Assembly (NCBI RefSeq): GCF_900105835.1
Contig: NZ_LT629783.1
Span: 3,556,501-3,620,500 of the forward strand
Direction of reading: 5' to 3'
Origin: Pseudomonas fragi
GTDB lineage: Bacteria; Pseudomonadota; Gammaproteobacteria; Pseudomonadales; Pseudomonadaceae
Length of the DNA: 64,000 bases
Made by a program: the position numbers and the translations under genes. The notes beneath the pieces were generated by a model. It did no database searches. It was given only the letters and a program-made list of their open reading frames with translations, and was not told where the DNA came from. Of the stretch, positions 25,891-36,022 are shown piece by piece; position 1 is the stretch's first letter; each line of letters opens with the position of its first letter.

Positions 25891-26391
25891 ATGAAGTCTG
25901 TTCTTGCGTTGCTGTCTTTATTGGCGCTGCCGGTGATGGCCGCCGAGCCGACCCTTTATGGGCGTTACGAGTACATCAAATTGCCGGAAATCGGCGAGAC
26001 CCTTAAAGCCAAGATGGACACGGGTGCCTTGACCGCGTCGTTGTCGGCCAAAAATATCCAGACCTTTACCCGTGACGGTGAAGAGTGGGTGCGCTTCCAG
26101 CTGGCCACCGAAGGCGCAAGCAGCAAAGTGTATGAACACAAGGTGGCGCGCATCAGCAAAATCAAAAGCCGCGCCGATGAGGATGAAGACCGGGACACCC
26201 CCGAAAGCGCCAAGCGCCCGGTGGTGGATCTGGAAATGTGCCTGGGTAACGTCAAGCGTACCGTGGAGGTCAATTTGACCGACCGCAGCAGCTTTAACTA
26301 CCCGCTGTTGATTGGCGCCAAGGCACTGCGTGAGTTTGGCGCGGCGGTAAACCCGGCGCGGCGGTATACGGCGGACAAGCCGGATTGCTGA
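25891..26391 (+). CDS. Secreted retropepsin-like protein (ATP-dependent zinc protease/RimB family)
   Basis: A 166-residue protein with a signal peptide (MKSVLALLSLLALPVMAAE). The mature part carries an aspartic-protease-type MDTGALTASLSA motif near residue 46 and a closing LLIGAKALREFGAAVNP, the pattern of the DUF785 family often labelled ATP-dependent zinc protease. It has no ATP or zinc motif, so a periplasmic retropepsin-like fold is the better description. The start follows AAAGGAAATG with ATG at 25891. Confidence 0.82.
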   Translation: MKSVLALLSLLALPVMAAEPTLYGRYEYIKLPEIGETLKAKMDTGALTASLSAKNIQTFTRDGEEWVRFQLATEGASSKVYEHKVARISKIKSRADEDEDRDTPESAKRPVVDLEMCLGNVKRTVEVNLTDRSSFNYPLLIGAKALREFGAAVNPARRYTADKPDC

Positions 26392-26403
26392 GTCAACCCC
26401 TGG

Positions 26404-26517
26404 CCCTCACCCCAGCCCTCTCCCGGAGGGAGAGGGGGCCGATCTTCAGCGTACTCAAGATCCGCGTCACCGCCGACCAAGCCCCCTCTCCCTTTGGGAG
26501 AGGGCTGGGGTGAGGGG
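26404..26517. repeat. Palindromic repeat family 3
   Basis: CCCTCACCCCAGCCCTCTCC is mirrored by GGAGAGGGCTGGGGTGAGGG, between the convergent retropepsin-like gene and mtgA. Likely a bidirectional terminator-like hairpin. Confidence 0.88.
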
Positions 26518-26525
26518 CTTTCAGG

Positions 26526-27248
26526 TTAACTGGACCAGGGCGCCTTGCGTGAGTTGTTCAGTGTGGTGAGATAACTGTCGCCACCCAGCTGGTTCATCTG
26601 CTGGCGAATCCAGCCGGCGCGGCGGCTGACATAGGTGCTGGGGTGGCTGGCACTCCAGTTCAGCGGGCTGGGCAACACGGCCGCCAGATAACTGGCCTGC
26701 TGGCGCGAAAGGTTTTTCGCGCTCACGCCAAAGTGATGCTGCGCTGCAGCCTCGGCGCCGAACACGCCTTCATCCCACTCCGCACTATTGAGGTACACCT
26801 CAAGAATTCGCTGCTTGGGCCACAACACCTCAATCAACCCGGTAAACCAGGCTTCCAGGCCTTTGCGCAGCCAACTGCGGCCAGACCACAAAAACAGGTT
26901 CTTCGACACCTGTTGGCTCAGCGTACTGGCGCCGCGCAACGTACCTCCCTGTTCGTTGTGGATCAGTGCAGCCTTGATTGCGCCGAAGTCAAAGCCCCAG
27001 TGCTCGGGGAATTTCTGATCTTCACCCGCCATGACCGCAACTTTCAGTTCGTCGGATATTTCATCCCACGGCCGCCAACTGCGTTGCAGGTCAATCGGCT
27101 GGCCATCAAGCCAAGACTCGACCTTGCGCTCGACCATCAGCGCCGTACCTGGCGGTGGCACCCAGCGAAAAACCAGCACCAGCAATGCGCTGCCCACTGC
27201 GAACCAGAGCAGGACCTTGAGAAAGCGATGAACCAGAATACGCAGCAT
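26526..27248 (-). CDS. mtgA: Monofunctional biosynthetic peptidoglycan transglycosylase
   Basis: A 240-residue GT51 enzyme polymerising lipid II glycan strands. One membrane anchor lies near residues 10-27 (LKVLLWFAVGSALLVLVF). The catalytic Glu is E76 in AGEDQKFPEHWG, and RGASTLSQQVSKNLFLW is the second family motif. I start at ATG 27248; the upstream in-frame ATG overlaps a TATAAT (27280-27285, minus strand) that looks like its -10 box. Confidence 0.93.
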   Translation of the reverse strand: MLRILVHRFLKVLLWFAVGSALLVLVFRWVPPPGTALMVERKVESWLDGQPIDLQRSWRPWDEISDELKVAVMAGEDQKFPEHWGFDFGAIKAALIHNEQGGTLRGASTLSQQVSKNLFLWSGRSWLRKGLEAWFTGLIEVLWPKQRILEVYLNSAEWDEGVFGAEAAAQHHFGVSAKNLSRQQASYLAAVLPSPLNWSASHPSTYVSRRAGWIRQQMNQLGGDSYLTTLNNSRKAPWSS

Positions 27249-27325
27249 GGATGACTTGGCCGAACCCGTTGAGCGGGCCATTATACAGACCCTGCGCCAT
27301 TCCATGATCCTGACGGGAGTTACCC

Positions 27326-27697
27326 ATGCTGCGCGTTTACCTGTTGCTGGCCGCCTTTTTCGGCTTTACCGGTGTTGCTCTGGGTGCATTCGCTGCCCAC
27401 GGCCTGAAAGGCCGCCTGACTGAGCAGTATCTGGCTATTTTTCATACAGGCGTGACCTACCAACTGGTCCACACCCTGGCCCTGTTTGGCGTGGCTCTGC
27501 TGGCCACCCACCTTCCCGGGCGCCTGGTGACCTGGGCAGGTATCTGCTTCACCCTCGGGATCGTGCTGTTTTCCGGCAGCCTGTACCTGCTGACCATGAC
27601 CGGCATCAGCAAGCTGGGGATCATCACCCCCTTCGGCGGCCTGGCCTTTTTGGCCGGCTGGTTGTGCCTGGGGCTCGCCGCCTGGCGCCTGAGCTGA
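27326..27697 (+). CDS. DUF423 membrane protein (YgdD family)
   Basis: A 123-residue protein with four predicted membrane helices. It begins MLRVYLLLAAFFGFTGVALG, with the family motif GAFAAHGLKG, and later GIVLFSGSLYLL and ITPFGGLAFLAGW. Function is unknown; the family is common in proteobacteria. It is divergent from mtgA. Confidence 0.9.
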   Translation: MLRVYLLLAAFFGFTGVALGAFAAHGLKGRLTEQYLAIFHTGVTYQLVHTLALFGVALLATHLPGRLVTWAGICFTLGIVLFSGSLYLLTMTGISKLGIITPFGGLAFLAGWLCLGLAAWRLS

Positions 27698-27777
27698 GCC
27701 GACAAGATGAATGGCTTGGGTCGACCTGACTGATCGGGCTAGAATGCTGGCCCCTTAAAATGAAGGCAGCGTCGCGC

Positions 27778-27978
27778 ATGCTCATTCAGTTGAACGGTGA
27801 ATCCTTTGAACTACCGGACGGCGAGACCGTCGCCGACCTTTTGGCCCGTCAGGAGCTGACCGGCCGTCGGGTTGCGGTGGAGCTGAACCTGGACATTGTC
27901 CCGCGCAGCCAGCATGCCGAAACGGTACTCAAAGCAGGTGATCAGGTCGAAGTGGTGCACGCCATCGGTGGCGGCTAA
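27778..27978 (+). CDS. thiS: Sulfur carrier protein ThiS
   Basis: A 66-residue ubiquitin-like carrier ending in the required Gly-Gly (VVHAIGGG). Its C-terminal thiocarboxylate gives sulfur to the thiazole of thiamine through ThiG. I use ATG 27778 (MLIQLNGESF), since six upstream codons add nothing. It is 57 bp from thiG. Confidence 0.95.
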   Translation: MLIQLNGESFELPDGETVADLLARQELTGRRVAVELNLDIVPRSQHAETVLKAGDQVEVVHAIGGG

Positions 27979-28035
27979 GTATTGCCACACGCGTCACGCT
28001 CACCCCGCAGTGCACATAATCAAAGAGGATTCCCG

Positions 28036-28830
28036 ATGAGCAACGTTCGCAACGACAAGCCTTTTACCCTGGCTGGCCGTACTTACCAGTCGCGCCTGCT
28101 GGTGGGCACCGGCAAGTACCGTGACCTTGAAGAAACCCGCCTGGCCATCGAAGCCTCGGGTGCCGAGATCGTCACCGTTGCCGTGCGTCGCACCAACATC
28201 GGTCAGAATCCTGGCGAGCCTAACCTGCTCGACGTGCTGCCGCCGGATCGCTACACCATCCTGCCGAACACCGCCGGTTGCTACGATGCAGTCGAAGCCG
28301 TGCGCACCTGCCGCCTGGCCCGTGAGCTGCTCGATGGCCACAAGCTGGTCAAGCTGGAAGTGCTGGCCGATCAGAAAACCCTGTTCCCCAACGTGATCGA
28401 AACCCTCAAGGCCGCCGAGATTCTGGTCAAGGACGGTTTCGACGTGATGGTATACACCAGTGATGACCCGATCATTGCGCGTGAACTCGAGGCGATGGGC
28501 TGTATTGCCGTGATGCCGCTGGCCGGCCTGATCGGCACTGGCCTGGGGATCTGCAACCCCTACAACCTGCGCATCATCCTTGAAGAAGCCAAAATTCCGG
28601 TGCTGGTCGATGCGGGCGTGGGCACTCCCTCCGACGCGACCATCGCCATGGAAATGGGCTGTGAAGCGGTGCTGATGAACTCGGCCATCGCCAACGCCCA
28701 GCATCCGATCATCATGGCCGAAGCCATGAAACACGCCATTGTGGCGGGCCGCCTGGCGTATCTGGCCGGGCGCATGCCGAAAAAACTCTATGCCAGCGCC
28801 TCTTCGCCGCTGGATGGTCTGATCAAGTAA
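28036..28830 (+). CDS. thiG: Thiazole synthase ThiG
   Basis: A 264-residue TIM-barrel enzyme that makes the thiazole phosphate of thiamine from deoxyxylulose phosphate, dehydroglycine and ThiS thiocarboxylate. Landmarks are [39 protein letters not shown] and [11 protein letters not shown]. The start at 28036 has AGAGGAT upstream. It sits between thiS and trmB. Confidence 0.96.
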   Translation: MSNVRNDKPFTLAGRTYQSRLLVGTGKYRDLEETRLAIEASGAEIVTVAVRRTNIGQNPGEPNLLDVLPPDRYTILPNTAGCYDAVEAVRTCRLARELLDGHKLVKLEVLADQKTLFPNVIETLKAAEILVKDGFDVMVYTSDDPIIARELEAMGCIAVMPLAGLIGTGLGICNPYNLRIILEEAKIPVLVDAGVGTPSDATIAMEMGCEAVLMNSAIANAQHPIIMAEAMKHAIVAGRLAYLAGRMPKKLYASASSPLDGLIK

Positions 28831-28839
28831 GAGCCACTG

Positions 28840-29562
28840 ATGACTGAATCACTAGACACCCCAATCCCGGAAGAAGGCGAAGATCGCCAACACCGTCGCA
28901 TCAAGAGTTTTGTGATGCGCGCCGGGCGCATGACCGAAGGCCAGCAACGCGGCCTCGATCAAGGCACGCCGCTGTATGTGCTGCCGCTGGCTGACGCGCC
29001 GGTCGATTTCGACCAGGTGTTCGGTCGCTCTGCGCCGCGCACCCTGGAAATCGGTTTTGGCATGGGCCATTCCCTGCTGGAAATGGCCGCGGCTTCGCCT
29101 GAACAGGACTTTATCGGGGTTGAGGTTCACCGCCCGGGTGTGGGTGCGCTGCTCAATGGCGTGCTGACTCAAGGCCTGACCAACCTGCGGGTTTACGATT
29201 GCGATGCGATCGAAGTCCTGACCCGTTGCGTGGCGGATAACAGCCTTGATCGCCTGCTGCTGTTCTTCCCGGACCCTTGGCACAAGAGCCGTCACCACAA
29301 GCGCCGGATCGTGCAAGCGTCCTTCGCGGAACTGGTGCGCTCCAAGCTCAAGGTTGGCGGTGTGCTGCACATGGCGACCGACTGGGAACCCTATGCCGAA
29401 TACATGCTGGAAGTGATGAACGTCGCGCCGGGTTATCGTAACCTGGCTGAAGACGGCAAGTGCGTGCCACGTCCGCCTGAGCGCCCGGTGACCAAGTTCG
29501 AACGCCGCGGCGAACGTCTTGGGCACGGCGTGTGGGATTTGAAGTTCGAAAAACTGGCTTAA
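28840..29562 (+). CDS. trmB: tRNA (guanine-N7-)-methyltransferase
   Basis: A 240-residue SAM-dependent enzyme that makes m7G46 in tRNA. It has [15 protein letters not shown] as the SAM motif, [12 protein letters not shown], and the catalytic-region motif [17 protein letters not shown]. It follows thiG by 9 bp, an arrangement common in pseudomonads. Confidence 0.96.
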   Translation: MTESLDTPIPEEGEDRQHRRIKSFVMRAGRMTEGQQRGLDQGTPLYVLPLADAPVDFDQVFGRSAPRTLEIGFGMGHSLLEMAAASPEQDFIGVEVHRPGVGALLNGVLTQGLTNLRVYDCDAIEVLTRCVADNSLDRLLLFFPDPWHKSRHHKRRIVQASFAELVRSKLKVGGVLHMATDWEPYAEYMLEVMNVAPGYRNLAEDGKCVPRPPERPVTKFERRGERLGHGVWDLKFEKLA

Positions 29563-29621
29563 GCGGTTTTTCAATCACCGATCTCACCCTGCTTTGGGGT
29601 CGGTGAAGTTCGTACGGTATC

Positions 29622-29708
29622 TGTGGGAGCGGGCTTGCTCGCGATGGCATCACAGCGGTGAATCAGCTGCACCGCGTTGCCTGTATCGCGAGCAAGCCCG
29701 CTCCCACA
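29622..29708. repeat. REP inverted pair (family 1) after trmB
   Basis: TGTGGGAGCGGGCTTGCTCG against CGAGCAAGCCCGCTCCCACA, between the convergent trmB and DUF3392 genes. An extra inverted repeat (CACCGA/TCGGTG, 29577-29605) precedes it. Confidence 0.95.
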
Positions 29709-29726
29709 AGATATCCTGGGTGTTCC

Positions 29727-30050
29727 TCAGCGCCGATCCGCCACCACCCCGATCAACACCAGCACCACCAACAACACTGGCGCCAGGCTGTAGTTGTTGA
29801 ACTGGCTCAGCCCGCGTTCCACCCACGGCGTGGCGTAGATCAGGGCCGCACCGCTGCCGATCAGGCACAGCAATGCCATCAATGGCACGCGCAAAGCCCC
29901 GGCAATACTGCCCAGACGCTGCTCGACCCAGCCCTTGAAGTCGGCACCAAACAGCACCAGCACACAGCCAATCAACGCCAGGGCAATCTCCGAGAGATGG
30001 CTGCGGCTCCAGCGCGATACGTTGGCAAGCAGGTCAAGTACCAAGTCCAT
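29727..30050 (-). CDS. DUF3392 small membrane protein
   Basis: A 107-residue protein with three hydrophobic segments (IALALIGCVLVLFG, VPLMALLCLIGSGAALIYA, LAPVLLVVLVLIGVVA). It matches DUF3392, which often follows hemW in pseudomonads. It is 9 bp downstream of hemW. The function is unknown. Confidence 0.88.
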   Translation of the reverse strand: MDLVLDLLANVSRWSRSHLSEIALALIGCVLVLFGADFKGWVEQRLGSIAGALRVPLMALLCLIGSGAALIYATPWVERGLSQFNNYSLAPVLLVVLVLIGVVADRR

Positions 30051-30059
30051 TCGAGTTCC

Positions 30060-31274
30060 TTAGATCAAAAAGTGCTGCAACAAGTCGTTGAGAAACAGCT
30101 GGCCCCGGGCGGTTGCCGCCAGGCGTGACGGTTCGACCTGCAATAAGCCACTTTGTTCGGCTGCTTTGCGTCCAATGCTCAAGCTGTCCAGTGTCAGCCC
30201 GGTGCGCTGAGGGTACAGCGCCGAATCAACGCCGTCGGTCAGGCGCAAGGCGTTCATTAGAAACTCAAAAGGCAGTTCTTCAGCTGTAAGAGTTTTCTCG
30301 CCTGCTTGAAAGTTTTTCGCCGGATTCAGGTAGTCCTTAGGCAGGCGGGTTTTCCAGGTGCGCACGATGCGACCATCAGGATGGCTCAGTTTGCCGTGGG
30401 CGCCAGCGCCAATGCCGATAAAGTCGCCAAAGCTCCAGTAGTTGAGGTTATGCCGCGCCGGGCGGCCAGGCTGGGCATAGGCCGACACTTCATACTGGGC
30501 GTAGCCATGTTCGGCGAGCAGCGCCTGGCCGACTTCCTGAATGTCCCACAGGGTGTCGTCTTCGGGGAGCACCGGCGGCTGGTTCCAGAACACCGTATTA
30601 GGCTCCAGTGTCAGCTGATACCACGACAGGTGGGTCGGCTTGAGCGCGATGGCCTGGCGCAGGTCGCTCAGGGCGTCGTCCAGGGACTGATCGGGCAGGC
30701 CGTGCATCAGGTCCAGGTTGAAGTTGTCAAAGCCCGCCAGGCGCGCCATACCGGCGGCACGCACGGCTTCGTCACCATTGTGGATGCGGCCCAGGGCCTG
30801 CAACTTCTCTTGCTGGAAGCTCTGGATACCGATCGACAGGCGGTTGATCCCCAGCTTGCGGTAAGCCACGAATTTTTCCTGCTCGAAAGTGCCCGGGTTG
30901 GCTTCCAGGGTGATTTCGATATCACTGGCAAACGGGATGCGTGCCTCAACGCCCTTGAGCAGGCGCCCCAGCGCTTGCGCGCTGAACAGGCTTGGCGTGC
31001 CGCCACCAAAGAAGATCGAGCTCAGCTCGCGGCCATAAACCGCGTGCAGGTCCTGATCAAGATCGGCCAACAGTGCGTCGACGTATTCTTCTTCGGGCAG
31101 CACCGGGCTGGCGGTGTGGGAGTTGAAGTCGCAATACGGGCATTTGCGCACGCACCACGGAATATGGATATACAGCGACAGGGGTGGCAATTGGCTCAGC
31201 GGCGCACGCGGCGCCTGCTGGGTAAAGCCAGCCGCGCCCAGATAGAGCGGCTGTGGAGGTGTGTCGTGGGTCAT
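30060..31274 (-). CDS. hemW: HemW heme chaperone (radical SAM, coproporphyrinogen III oxidase-like)
   Basis: A 404-residue radical-SAM protein with the cluster motif C-x3-C-x2-C in [12 protein letters not shown] and GGGTPSLF as the SAM-binding motif. The HemN C-terminal domain follows ([17 protein letters not shown]). It has the shorter form and context of HemW, a heme-trafficking protein, rather than the true oxidase HemN. Its start overlaps the rdgB stop by 4 bp. Confidence 0.92.
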   Translation of the reverse strand: MTHDTPPQPLYLGAAGFTQQAPRAPLSQLPPLSLYIHIPWCVRKCPYCDFNSHTASPVLPEEEYVDALLADLDQDLHAVYGRELSSIFFGGGTPSLFSAQALGRLLKGVEARIPFASDIEITLEANPGTFEQEKFVAYRKLGINRLSIGIQSFQQEKLQALGRIHNGDEAVRAAGMARLAGFDNFNLDLMHGLPDQSLDDALSDLRQAIALKPTHLSWYQLTLEPNTVFWNQPPVLPEDDTLWDIQEVGQALLAEHGYAQYEVSAYAQPGRPARHNLNYWSFGDFIGIGAGAHGKLSHPDGRIVRTWKTRLPKDYLNPAKNFQAGEKTLTAEELPFEFLMNALRLTDGVDSALYPQRTGLTLDSLSIGRKAAEQSGLLQVEPSRLAATARGQLFLNDLLQHFLI

Positions 31275-31867
31275 TTCAGGCCCAAACGCTGACGCAGCAG
31301 AACCATGGCGCGAGCACGATGGCTTAGCTGGTTTTTCTCAGTGGGGCTCAGTTCGGCGCTGGAGCAGTTGCGCTCAGGTACCCAGAACAGCGGGTCATAG
31401 CCAAAACCGTGTTCACCACTGGCGGCAGGCAGGATGCGCCCGTGCCACAGGCCCTCGCAGATGATCGGCAGCGGGTCGTCGGCGTGGCGCACCAGTGCCA
31501 GCACGCAGACAAACTGCGCGCCGCGCTCGGCTTCAGGCACGTCCTTGAGGGCGTCGAGCAGTTTGGCGTTGTTCGCCGCATCACCTTTGCCGTCCGCGTA
31601 ACGGGCCGAGTAGATGCCCGGCGCGCCGCCAAGAAAGTCCACCGCCAGCCCCGAATCGTCGGCCAGTGCCGGCAAACCCGAGAGACGTGCCGCATTGCGG
31701 GCTTTAAGAATCGCGTTCTCAACAAACGACAAGCCGGTTTCTTCCGGCTCGACGCTGCTGAATTCTCCAATCGAGCGCAACTGCACCGACTCGCCGAGCA
31801 TGGCCTGAAGTTCTTTGAGTTTGCCGGCGTTGTGGCTAGCCAGTACCAGTTGCGTAAAGTTCATCAT
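31271..31867 (-). CDS. rdgB: dITP/XTP pyrophosphatase
   Basis: A 198-residue Ham1 family enzyme that removes non-canonical purine triphosphates. Motifs are [41 protein letters not shown] and [13 protein letters not shown]. It is translationally coupled to hemW downstream and to the DUF4426 gene upstream. Confidence 0.95.
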   Translation of the reverse strand: MMNFTQLVLASHNAGKLKELQAMLGESVQLRSIGEFSSVEPEETGLSFVENAILKARNAARLSGLPALADDSGLAVDFLGGAPGIYSARYADGKGDAANNAKLLDALKDVPEAERGAQFVCVLALVRHADDPLPIICEGLWHGRILPAASGEHGFGYDPLFWVPERNCSSAELSPTEKNQLSHRARAMVLLRQRLGLK

Positions 31868-32301
31868 TCGATTGGAGCGACCATTTGAGAAAATTGGATG
31901 GTTTCAGACGTTGCGCCGCCAGCCTTCACATCCACCTTGAAGGTGAAGGTCTGCGGCCCGGCTACCGGGAACTGGGCCAGGTAATTGATTTCGCCGTTCT
32001 TGCCCACCTGACGGAACGTCAGCGGCGTTGGCTTGGCATCGCCGGTCTGCACCGTGCCTTGAACGTTGGCGGCAATGTTCTTGCCGCCCTTGTTCAGGGT
32101 GATGTTGAGCACCCCGTTGGTTTTACTGCGGGTGACTTCAAATTCACGCGCGATGTCCGGTGTCAGGAAAGTCGACGGGAACGCGTTGTAATACACCGTT
32201 GTATCGCCAAACGTCTGCTGACGCTGGGCAGAGGTGCCGTCAGCGGCAAACGCCTGCATGCCAAAACACATCGAAAGCAGTAGTAATCCAATACGACCCA
32301 T
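31864..32301 (-). CDS. Secreted DUF4426 protein
   Basis: A 145-residue protein with a signal peptide ([20 protein letters not shown]). The mature part matches DUF4426 ([37 protein letters not shown]). I start at ATG 32301, where the signal peptide begins, not 27 codons upstream. It sits in the metX-metW-DUF4426-rdgB-hemW run. Function unknown. Confidence 0.9.
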   Translation of the reverse strand: MGRIGLLLLSMCFGMQAFAADGTSAQRQQTFGDTTVYYNAFPSTFLTPDIAREFEVTRSKTNGVLNITLNKGGKNIAANVQGTVQTGDAKPTPLTFRQVGKNGEINYLAQFPVAGPQTFTFKVDVKAGGATSETIQFSQMVAPIE

Positions 32302-32326
32302 TGTCACTCTCCTTGAACTTGCCGGT

Positions 32327-32947
32327 TTAGACCGCGACTTGATGATCCTGAAGGCCAGGACTGCTGACACGATAAATGCCAATCTCGCCCAACAGGTTAG
32401 GCCATATCTTGCTCGCCCACCCGTGTCGGTGTTGTTGATCTACGGCAAGGCGGTTGATCACTTGTGCTTCGCGCTCGCGGCACAGCGCTTCGAAGTCTTC
32501 GAACGTGCAGAAGTGAATGTTCGGCGTGTTGTACCAGGTGTACGGCAGAAATTCGGAAACCGGCATCCGCCCCTTGCTGGCCAGGTACCAGCGGCAGCGC
32601 CAGTGCCCGAAGTTGGGGAAGGTGATGATGCACTGGCGGCCGACGCGCAACATTTCGTCGAGGATCCGGTCGGGGTAATGCACGGCCTGCAGCGCCTGGG
32701 TCATGACCACGATGTCGAAACTGTTGCTGGCGAAGTTGCCCAGGCCCTTGTCCAGGTCCTGCTCGATAACATTGATGCCTTTGGCGACGCATTCGGCGAT
32801 GTTATCCGGGTCGTTTTCCAGGCCATAGCCGGTGACTTGCTTGTTGTCGCGCAGCCAGCTCAGCAGTTCGCCATCACCACAACCGAGGTCGAGCACGCGG
32901 CTGCCGGCGGGGATCCAGTCTTGGATGATTTCCAGGTCGGCTCTCAT
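32327..32947 (-). CDS. metW: Methionine biosynthesis protein MetW
   Basis: A 206-residue SAM-binding-fold protein with VLDLGCGDGELLSWL near the N-terminus, VIEQDLDKGLGNF and FDIVVMTQALQAVHYP. In pseudomonads MetW acts with MetX in homoserine acylation. It begins 7 bp after metX. Confidence 0.94.
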   Translation of the reverse strand: MRADLEIIQDWIPAGSRVLDLGCGDGELLSWLRDNKQVTGYGLENDPDNIAECVAKGINVIEQDLDKGLGNFASNSFDIVVMTQALQAVHYPDRILDEMLRVGRQCIITFPNFGHWRCRWYLASKGRMPVSEFLPYTWYNTPNIHFCTFEDFEALCREREAQVINRLAVDQQHRHGWASKIWPNLLGEIGIYRVSSPGLQDHQVAV

Positions 32948-32954
32948 GGCGTTC

Positions 32955-34094
32955 TCACAGTTCTATGCGGTTCATGTAGTTGCTGAAGGCTTGCAGGTAA
33001 CGCGGGATCGGGATCAGGAAGGCGTCATGGCCCTGCGGAGCGTCGATTTCCAGGTAGCAGACGTCTTTTTTCGCCGCCATCAATGCATCCACCAGCTCCC
33101 GCGAACGGGCCGGCGAGAAGCGCCAGTCGGTGGTGAACGACATCACGCAGAAGCGCGCCTTGGCCCCGGCAAAGGTTTTGGCCAGATCGTCATCGAAGTT
33201 GGCGGCCGGGTCGAAGTAGTCCAGCGCCTTGGTCATCAGCAGGTAAGTATTGGCATCGAAACGCCCGGAGAACTCTTCACCCTGATAACGCAGGTAGCTC
33301 TCGACCTGGAACTCGACGCTGTGGAAGTCGTAGTTGAGGTTTTCGTTCTTCAGGCCACGGCCGAATTTTTCACCCATCGAGTCATCGGACAGGTAGGTGA
33401 TGTGCCCGACCATGCGCGCCAGCATCAGGCCTCGCTTGGGAATCACGCCTTTTTCCTGGAACGAACCGCCGTGGAACTCGGGGTCGGTGAGGATGGCCTG
33501 GCGGGCGACTTCGTTGAACGCGATGTTTTGCGCGGACAATTTGGGCGCCGAGGCAATCGCCAGGCAATGGCGCAGGCGATCCGGGTAGCTGATGCTCCAC
33601 TGCAACGCCTGCATGCCGCCCAGGCTGCCACCGATCACGGCGGCCCACTGGTTGATCCCCAGGCGGTCAGCCAGGCGCGCCTGGCTGTGCACCCAGTCTT
33701 CAACGGTCAGTACCGGGAAGTCGGCGCCAAACGGGCGACCGGTTTGCGGGTTGAGGCTGCTTGGGCCGGTAGAACCGTTGCAGCCGCCCAGGTTGTTGAG
33801 GCTGACGACGAAAAACTTGTTGGTGTCGATGGGCTTGCCGGGGCCGATGCAGCTGTCCCACCAACCGGGCTTGCGATCGTCGGCGCTGTGGTAGCCCGCC
33901 GCGTGATGATGCCCTGACAGCGCGTGACAGATGAGCACGGCATTGCTGGCCGTGGCATTGAGCTGGCCGTAGGTTTCGTAAATCAGTTCATAGGCAGGCA
34001 GTGAGCGGCCGCAGGCTAGCGCCAGGGGCTCGTTGAAGTGCGCTGTTTGCGGCACGACCAGACCAACGGAATCGGGGGGAAAGGCAGCTGGCAT
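32955..34094 (-). CDS. metX: Homoserine O-succinyltransferase MetX
   Basis: A 379-residue alpha/beta-hydrolase acyltransferase that acylates homoserine, the first committed step of methionine synthesis. The nucleophile elbow is [12 protein letters not shown] and the catalytic His is in PQGHDAFL. The pseudomonad enzymes are thought to use succinyl-CoA. I start at 34094 ([12 protein letters not shown]), matching the usual family length, rather than 34109. Confidence 0.93.
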   Translation of the reverse strand: MPAAFPPDSVGLVVPQTAHFNEPLALACGRSLPAYELIYETYGQLNATASNAVLICHALSGHHHAAGYHSADDRKPGWWDSCIGPGKPIDTNKFFVVSLNNLGGCNGSTGPSSLNPQTGRPFGADFPVLTVEDWVHSQARLADRLGINQWAAVIGGSLGGMQALQWSISYPDRLRHCLAIASAPKLSAQNIAFNEVARQAILTDPEFHGGSFQEKGVIPKRGLMLARMVGHITYLSDDSMGEKFGRGLKNENLNYDFHSVEFQVESYLRYQGEEFSGRFDANTYLLMTKALDYFDPAANFDDDLAKTFAGAKARFCVMSFTTDWRFSPARSRELVDALMAAKKDVCYLEIDAPQGHDAFLIPIPRYLQAFSNYMNRIEL

Positions 34095-34104
34095 CGACCC
34101 TGCT

Positions 34105-34118
34105 CTCATTTAAATGAG
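34105..34118. promoter_or_regulatory. 14-bp perfect palindrome upstream of metX
   Basis: CTCATTTAAATGAG lies 11 bp before the metX start codon. It is a perfect palindrome and could be an operator overlapping the promoter or leader. I know no regulator for it. Confidence 0.3.
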
Positions 34119-34192
34119 GCGTAAGTCTAATGAGCGGGGGGCGCAGCAGCAAGCAATGGTCTGGGCTGATTTTATGACCTGTAGCCAAACTC

Positions 34193-34278
34193 GGTGGGAG
34201 CGGGCTTGCTCGCGATTGCATCACCGCTGTTTGTCGACAGACCGCGGTGCCAGGATCGCGGGCAAGCCCGCTCCCACA
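34193..34278. repeat. REP inverted pair (family 1)
   Basis: GGTGGGAGCGGGCTTGCTCG with a right arm GGGCAAGCCCGCTCCCACA. It ends 3 bp before the DUF167 stop codon and can serve as that operon's terminator hairpin. Confidence 0.93.
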
Positions 34279-34281
34279 GGT

Positions 34282-34572
34282 TCAGGGTCGGACCAAACCC
34301 GGCAAGTCCGGCAGCTTTTTCGGCGCATGCAAACGCACGCGCTTCTGCCGGTTGAGTTCGCCGCTGATCAGGCTCACCTGGCTTTTGGCAATGCCGAACG
34401 CCTTGGCCAGGAAGGCCATCAGGTGGGCGTTGGCCTTGCCTTCTACCGGCGGGGCGGTGAGGCGGATTTTCAGACGGTCACCGTGCAGGCCGGCAAACTC
34501 GTCGCTGCTGGCCTTGGGTTGCAGGTGACAGTCGAGAATCAGATCCTCGCCGTCCCACCGGAAGTAGCTCAT
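34282..34572 (-). CDS. DUF167 family protein (YggU)
   Basis: A 96-residue protein of the YggU family (LILDCHLQPKASSDEFAGLHG, KIRLTAPPVEGKANAHLMAFLA). Its start overlaps the YggT stop (TGATG). Function unknown; the proC-yggT-yggU arrangement is widely conserved. Confidence 0.93.
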   Translation of the reverse strand: MSYFRWDGEDLILDCHLQPKASSDEFAGLHGDRLKIRLTAPPVEGKANAHLMAFLAKAFGIAKSQVSLISGELNRQKRVRLHAPKKLPDLPGLVRP

Positions 34573-35162
34573 CAGATCAGGCCGAACAAGATGACCGGCA
34601 TGCCGACATACATGGCCAATGGCGGGATCACGAAACTCTGGATCAGCTGGATCACCATGAACGCCAGGATCGGCGAGATATCCAGGCCGCCCATGCTTGG
34701 CAGGAAGCGGCGGAACGGTGCCAGGGCCGGTTCGGTGATCTGGTTGACCAGTTCAGCGCCAGGGCTGACGCTGCCCGGTGCTACCCACGACAGGATCACG
34801 CTGATGATCATGGCGAAGAAGAACACTTTCAAAAACAGCGCAGTCACGCCAATGATCGCCCACAGCAGCAGGCCCAGAATGTTGAAGGACATGTAGCTGA
34901 GTGTCAGGACCACGGCGAAAATCACCATCTGCACCAGAATCGCCAGCACCAGCGACGACATGTCCAGGCCGAACACGCTCGGGATGACCCGGCGCAGCGG
35001 CTTGAGCAGCGGCTGGGTGGCCTTGACGATGAACTGGCACAGCGGGTTGTAGAAGTTGGCCCGCACCAGCTGCAGGATAAACCGCAGCAGTACGATCAGC
35101 AGGTAGAGGCTACCCAGGGTTTGAATCACGAAAATGGCTGCGCCATTAAGTCCGGACATCAT
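34572..35162 (-). CDS. YggT family integral membrane protein
   Basis: A 196-residue protein with two copies of the YggT repeat. The first is ILQLVRANFYNPLCQFIVKA with LKPLRRVIPS; the second is SWVAPGSVSPGAELVNQI with LAPFRRFLPSMGGLD. Four or more membrane helices are evident. The family has been linked to osmotic shock or secretion, without a settled role. It lies 8 bp after proC. Confidence 0.93.
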   Translation of the reverse strand: MMSGLNGAAIFVIQTLGSLYLLIVLLRFILQLVRANFYNPLCQFIVKATQPLLKPLRRVIPSVFGLDMSSLVLAILVQMVIFAVVLTLSYMSFNILGLLLWAIIGVTALFLKVFFFAMIISVILSWVAPGSVSPGAELVNQITEPALAPFRRFLPSMGGLDISPILAFMVIQLIQSFVIPPLAMYVGMPVILFGLI

Positions 35163-35170
35163 GTGCTCCT

Positions 35171-35989
35171 TTATTGACCCAGTTGTTCGGCCATTTCGGC
35201 CGAGCGGTGCGCGGCGGCACTCAATGCTTTTTCGACCGAGGCGGCAAAGCCGTCGGCCTGGAATGATTTGATCGCAGCTTCAGTGGTGCCCGCTGGCGAG
35301 GTCACGCGGCGGCGCAGTTCGGCGGCGTCGACATCGCTGGCCACGGCCATGTGTGCGGCGCCCAGCGCGGTCTGCTCGGCCAGTTGCTTGGCCACGTCAC
35401 GCGGCAGGCCGAGTTTGACGCCGGCGTCGGTCATGGCTTCGATCAGCAGGAAAAAGTACGCGGGGCCGCTGCCGGACACGGCCGTCACGGCATCGATCTG
35501 CGCTTCACTGTCCACCCACACCACAATGCCCACGGCACTGAGCAGTTGCTCCGCCTGCTGGCGTTGCTCGGCGGTGACGTCGGCAGTGGCGAACAGGCCG
35601 CTCACACCCTTGCCCAGCAGGGCCGGGGTGTTGGGCATGCAGCGCACCAGCGGCTGGCTGCCCAGCCAGTTGAGCAGGCTGGCGCAGGTAATGCCGGCAG
35701 CAATCGAGACCAGCAATTGATGGGGCTGCAGATGCGGGCGCAGGTCCTGGCACACGGCTTTCATGGCCTGTGGCTTGACCGCAATGACAATCACGTCGGC
35801 GTCCTGGATGGCTTGCGCGTTATCGGCAAACAGTTCGATGCCATGCTCGGCGGCCACTTTGGCCCGCGTCTCGGCACCCGGATCGCTGGCGCGGATCTGT
35901 GCTGCATCCAGACCTTTGGCCAACAGGCCGCCGATCAGGCTGGAAGCCATGTTGCCGGCGCCGATAAAGGCAATACGCGTTTTGCTCAT
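35171..35989 (-). CDS. proC: Pyrroline-5-carboxylate reductase
   Basis: A 272-residue NAD(P)H-dependent enzyme, the last step of proline synthesis. It has the nucleotide motif RIAFIGAGNMASSLIGGLL and the C-terminal signature with LRRRVTSPAGTTEAAIKSF. It is cotranscribed with yggS, yggT and DUF167 in the conserved order. Confidence 0.96.
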   Translation of the reverse strand: MSKTRIAFIGAGNMASSLIGGLLAKGLDAAQIRASDPGAETRAKVAAEHGIELFADNAQAIQDADVIVIAVKPQAMKAVCQDLRPHLQPHQLLVSIAAGITCASLLNWLGSQPLVRCMPNTPALLGKGVSGLFATADVTAEQRQQAEQLLSAVGIVVWVDSEAQIDAVTAVSGSGPAYFFLLIEAMTDAGVKLGLPRDVAKQLAEQTALGAAHMAVASDVDAAELRRRVTSPAGTTEAAIKSFQADGFAASVEKALSAAAHRSAEMAEQLGQ

Positions 35990-36022
35990 AACCGATCCTT
36001 ATAAAAAATGAGATAGGCCCTT

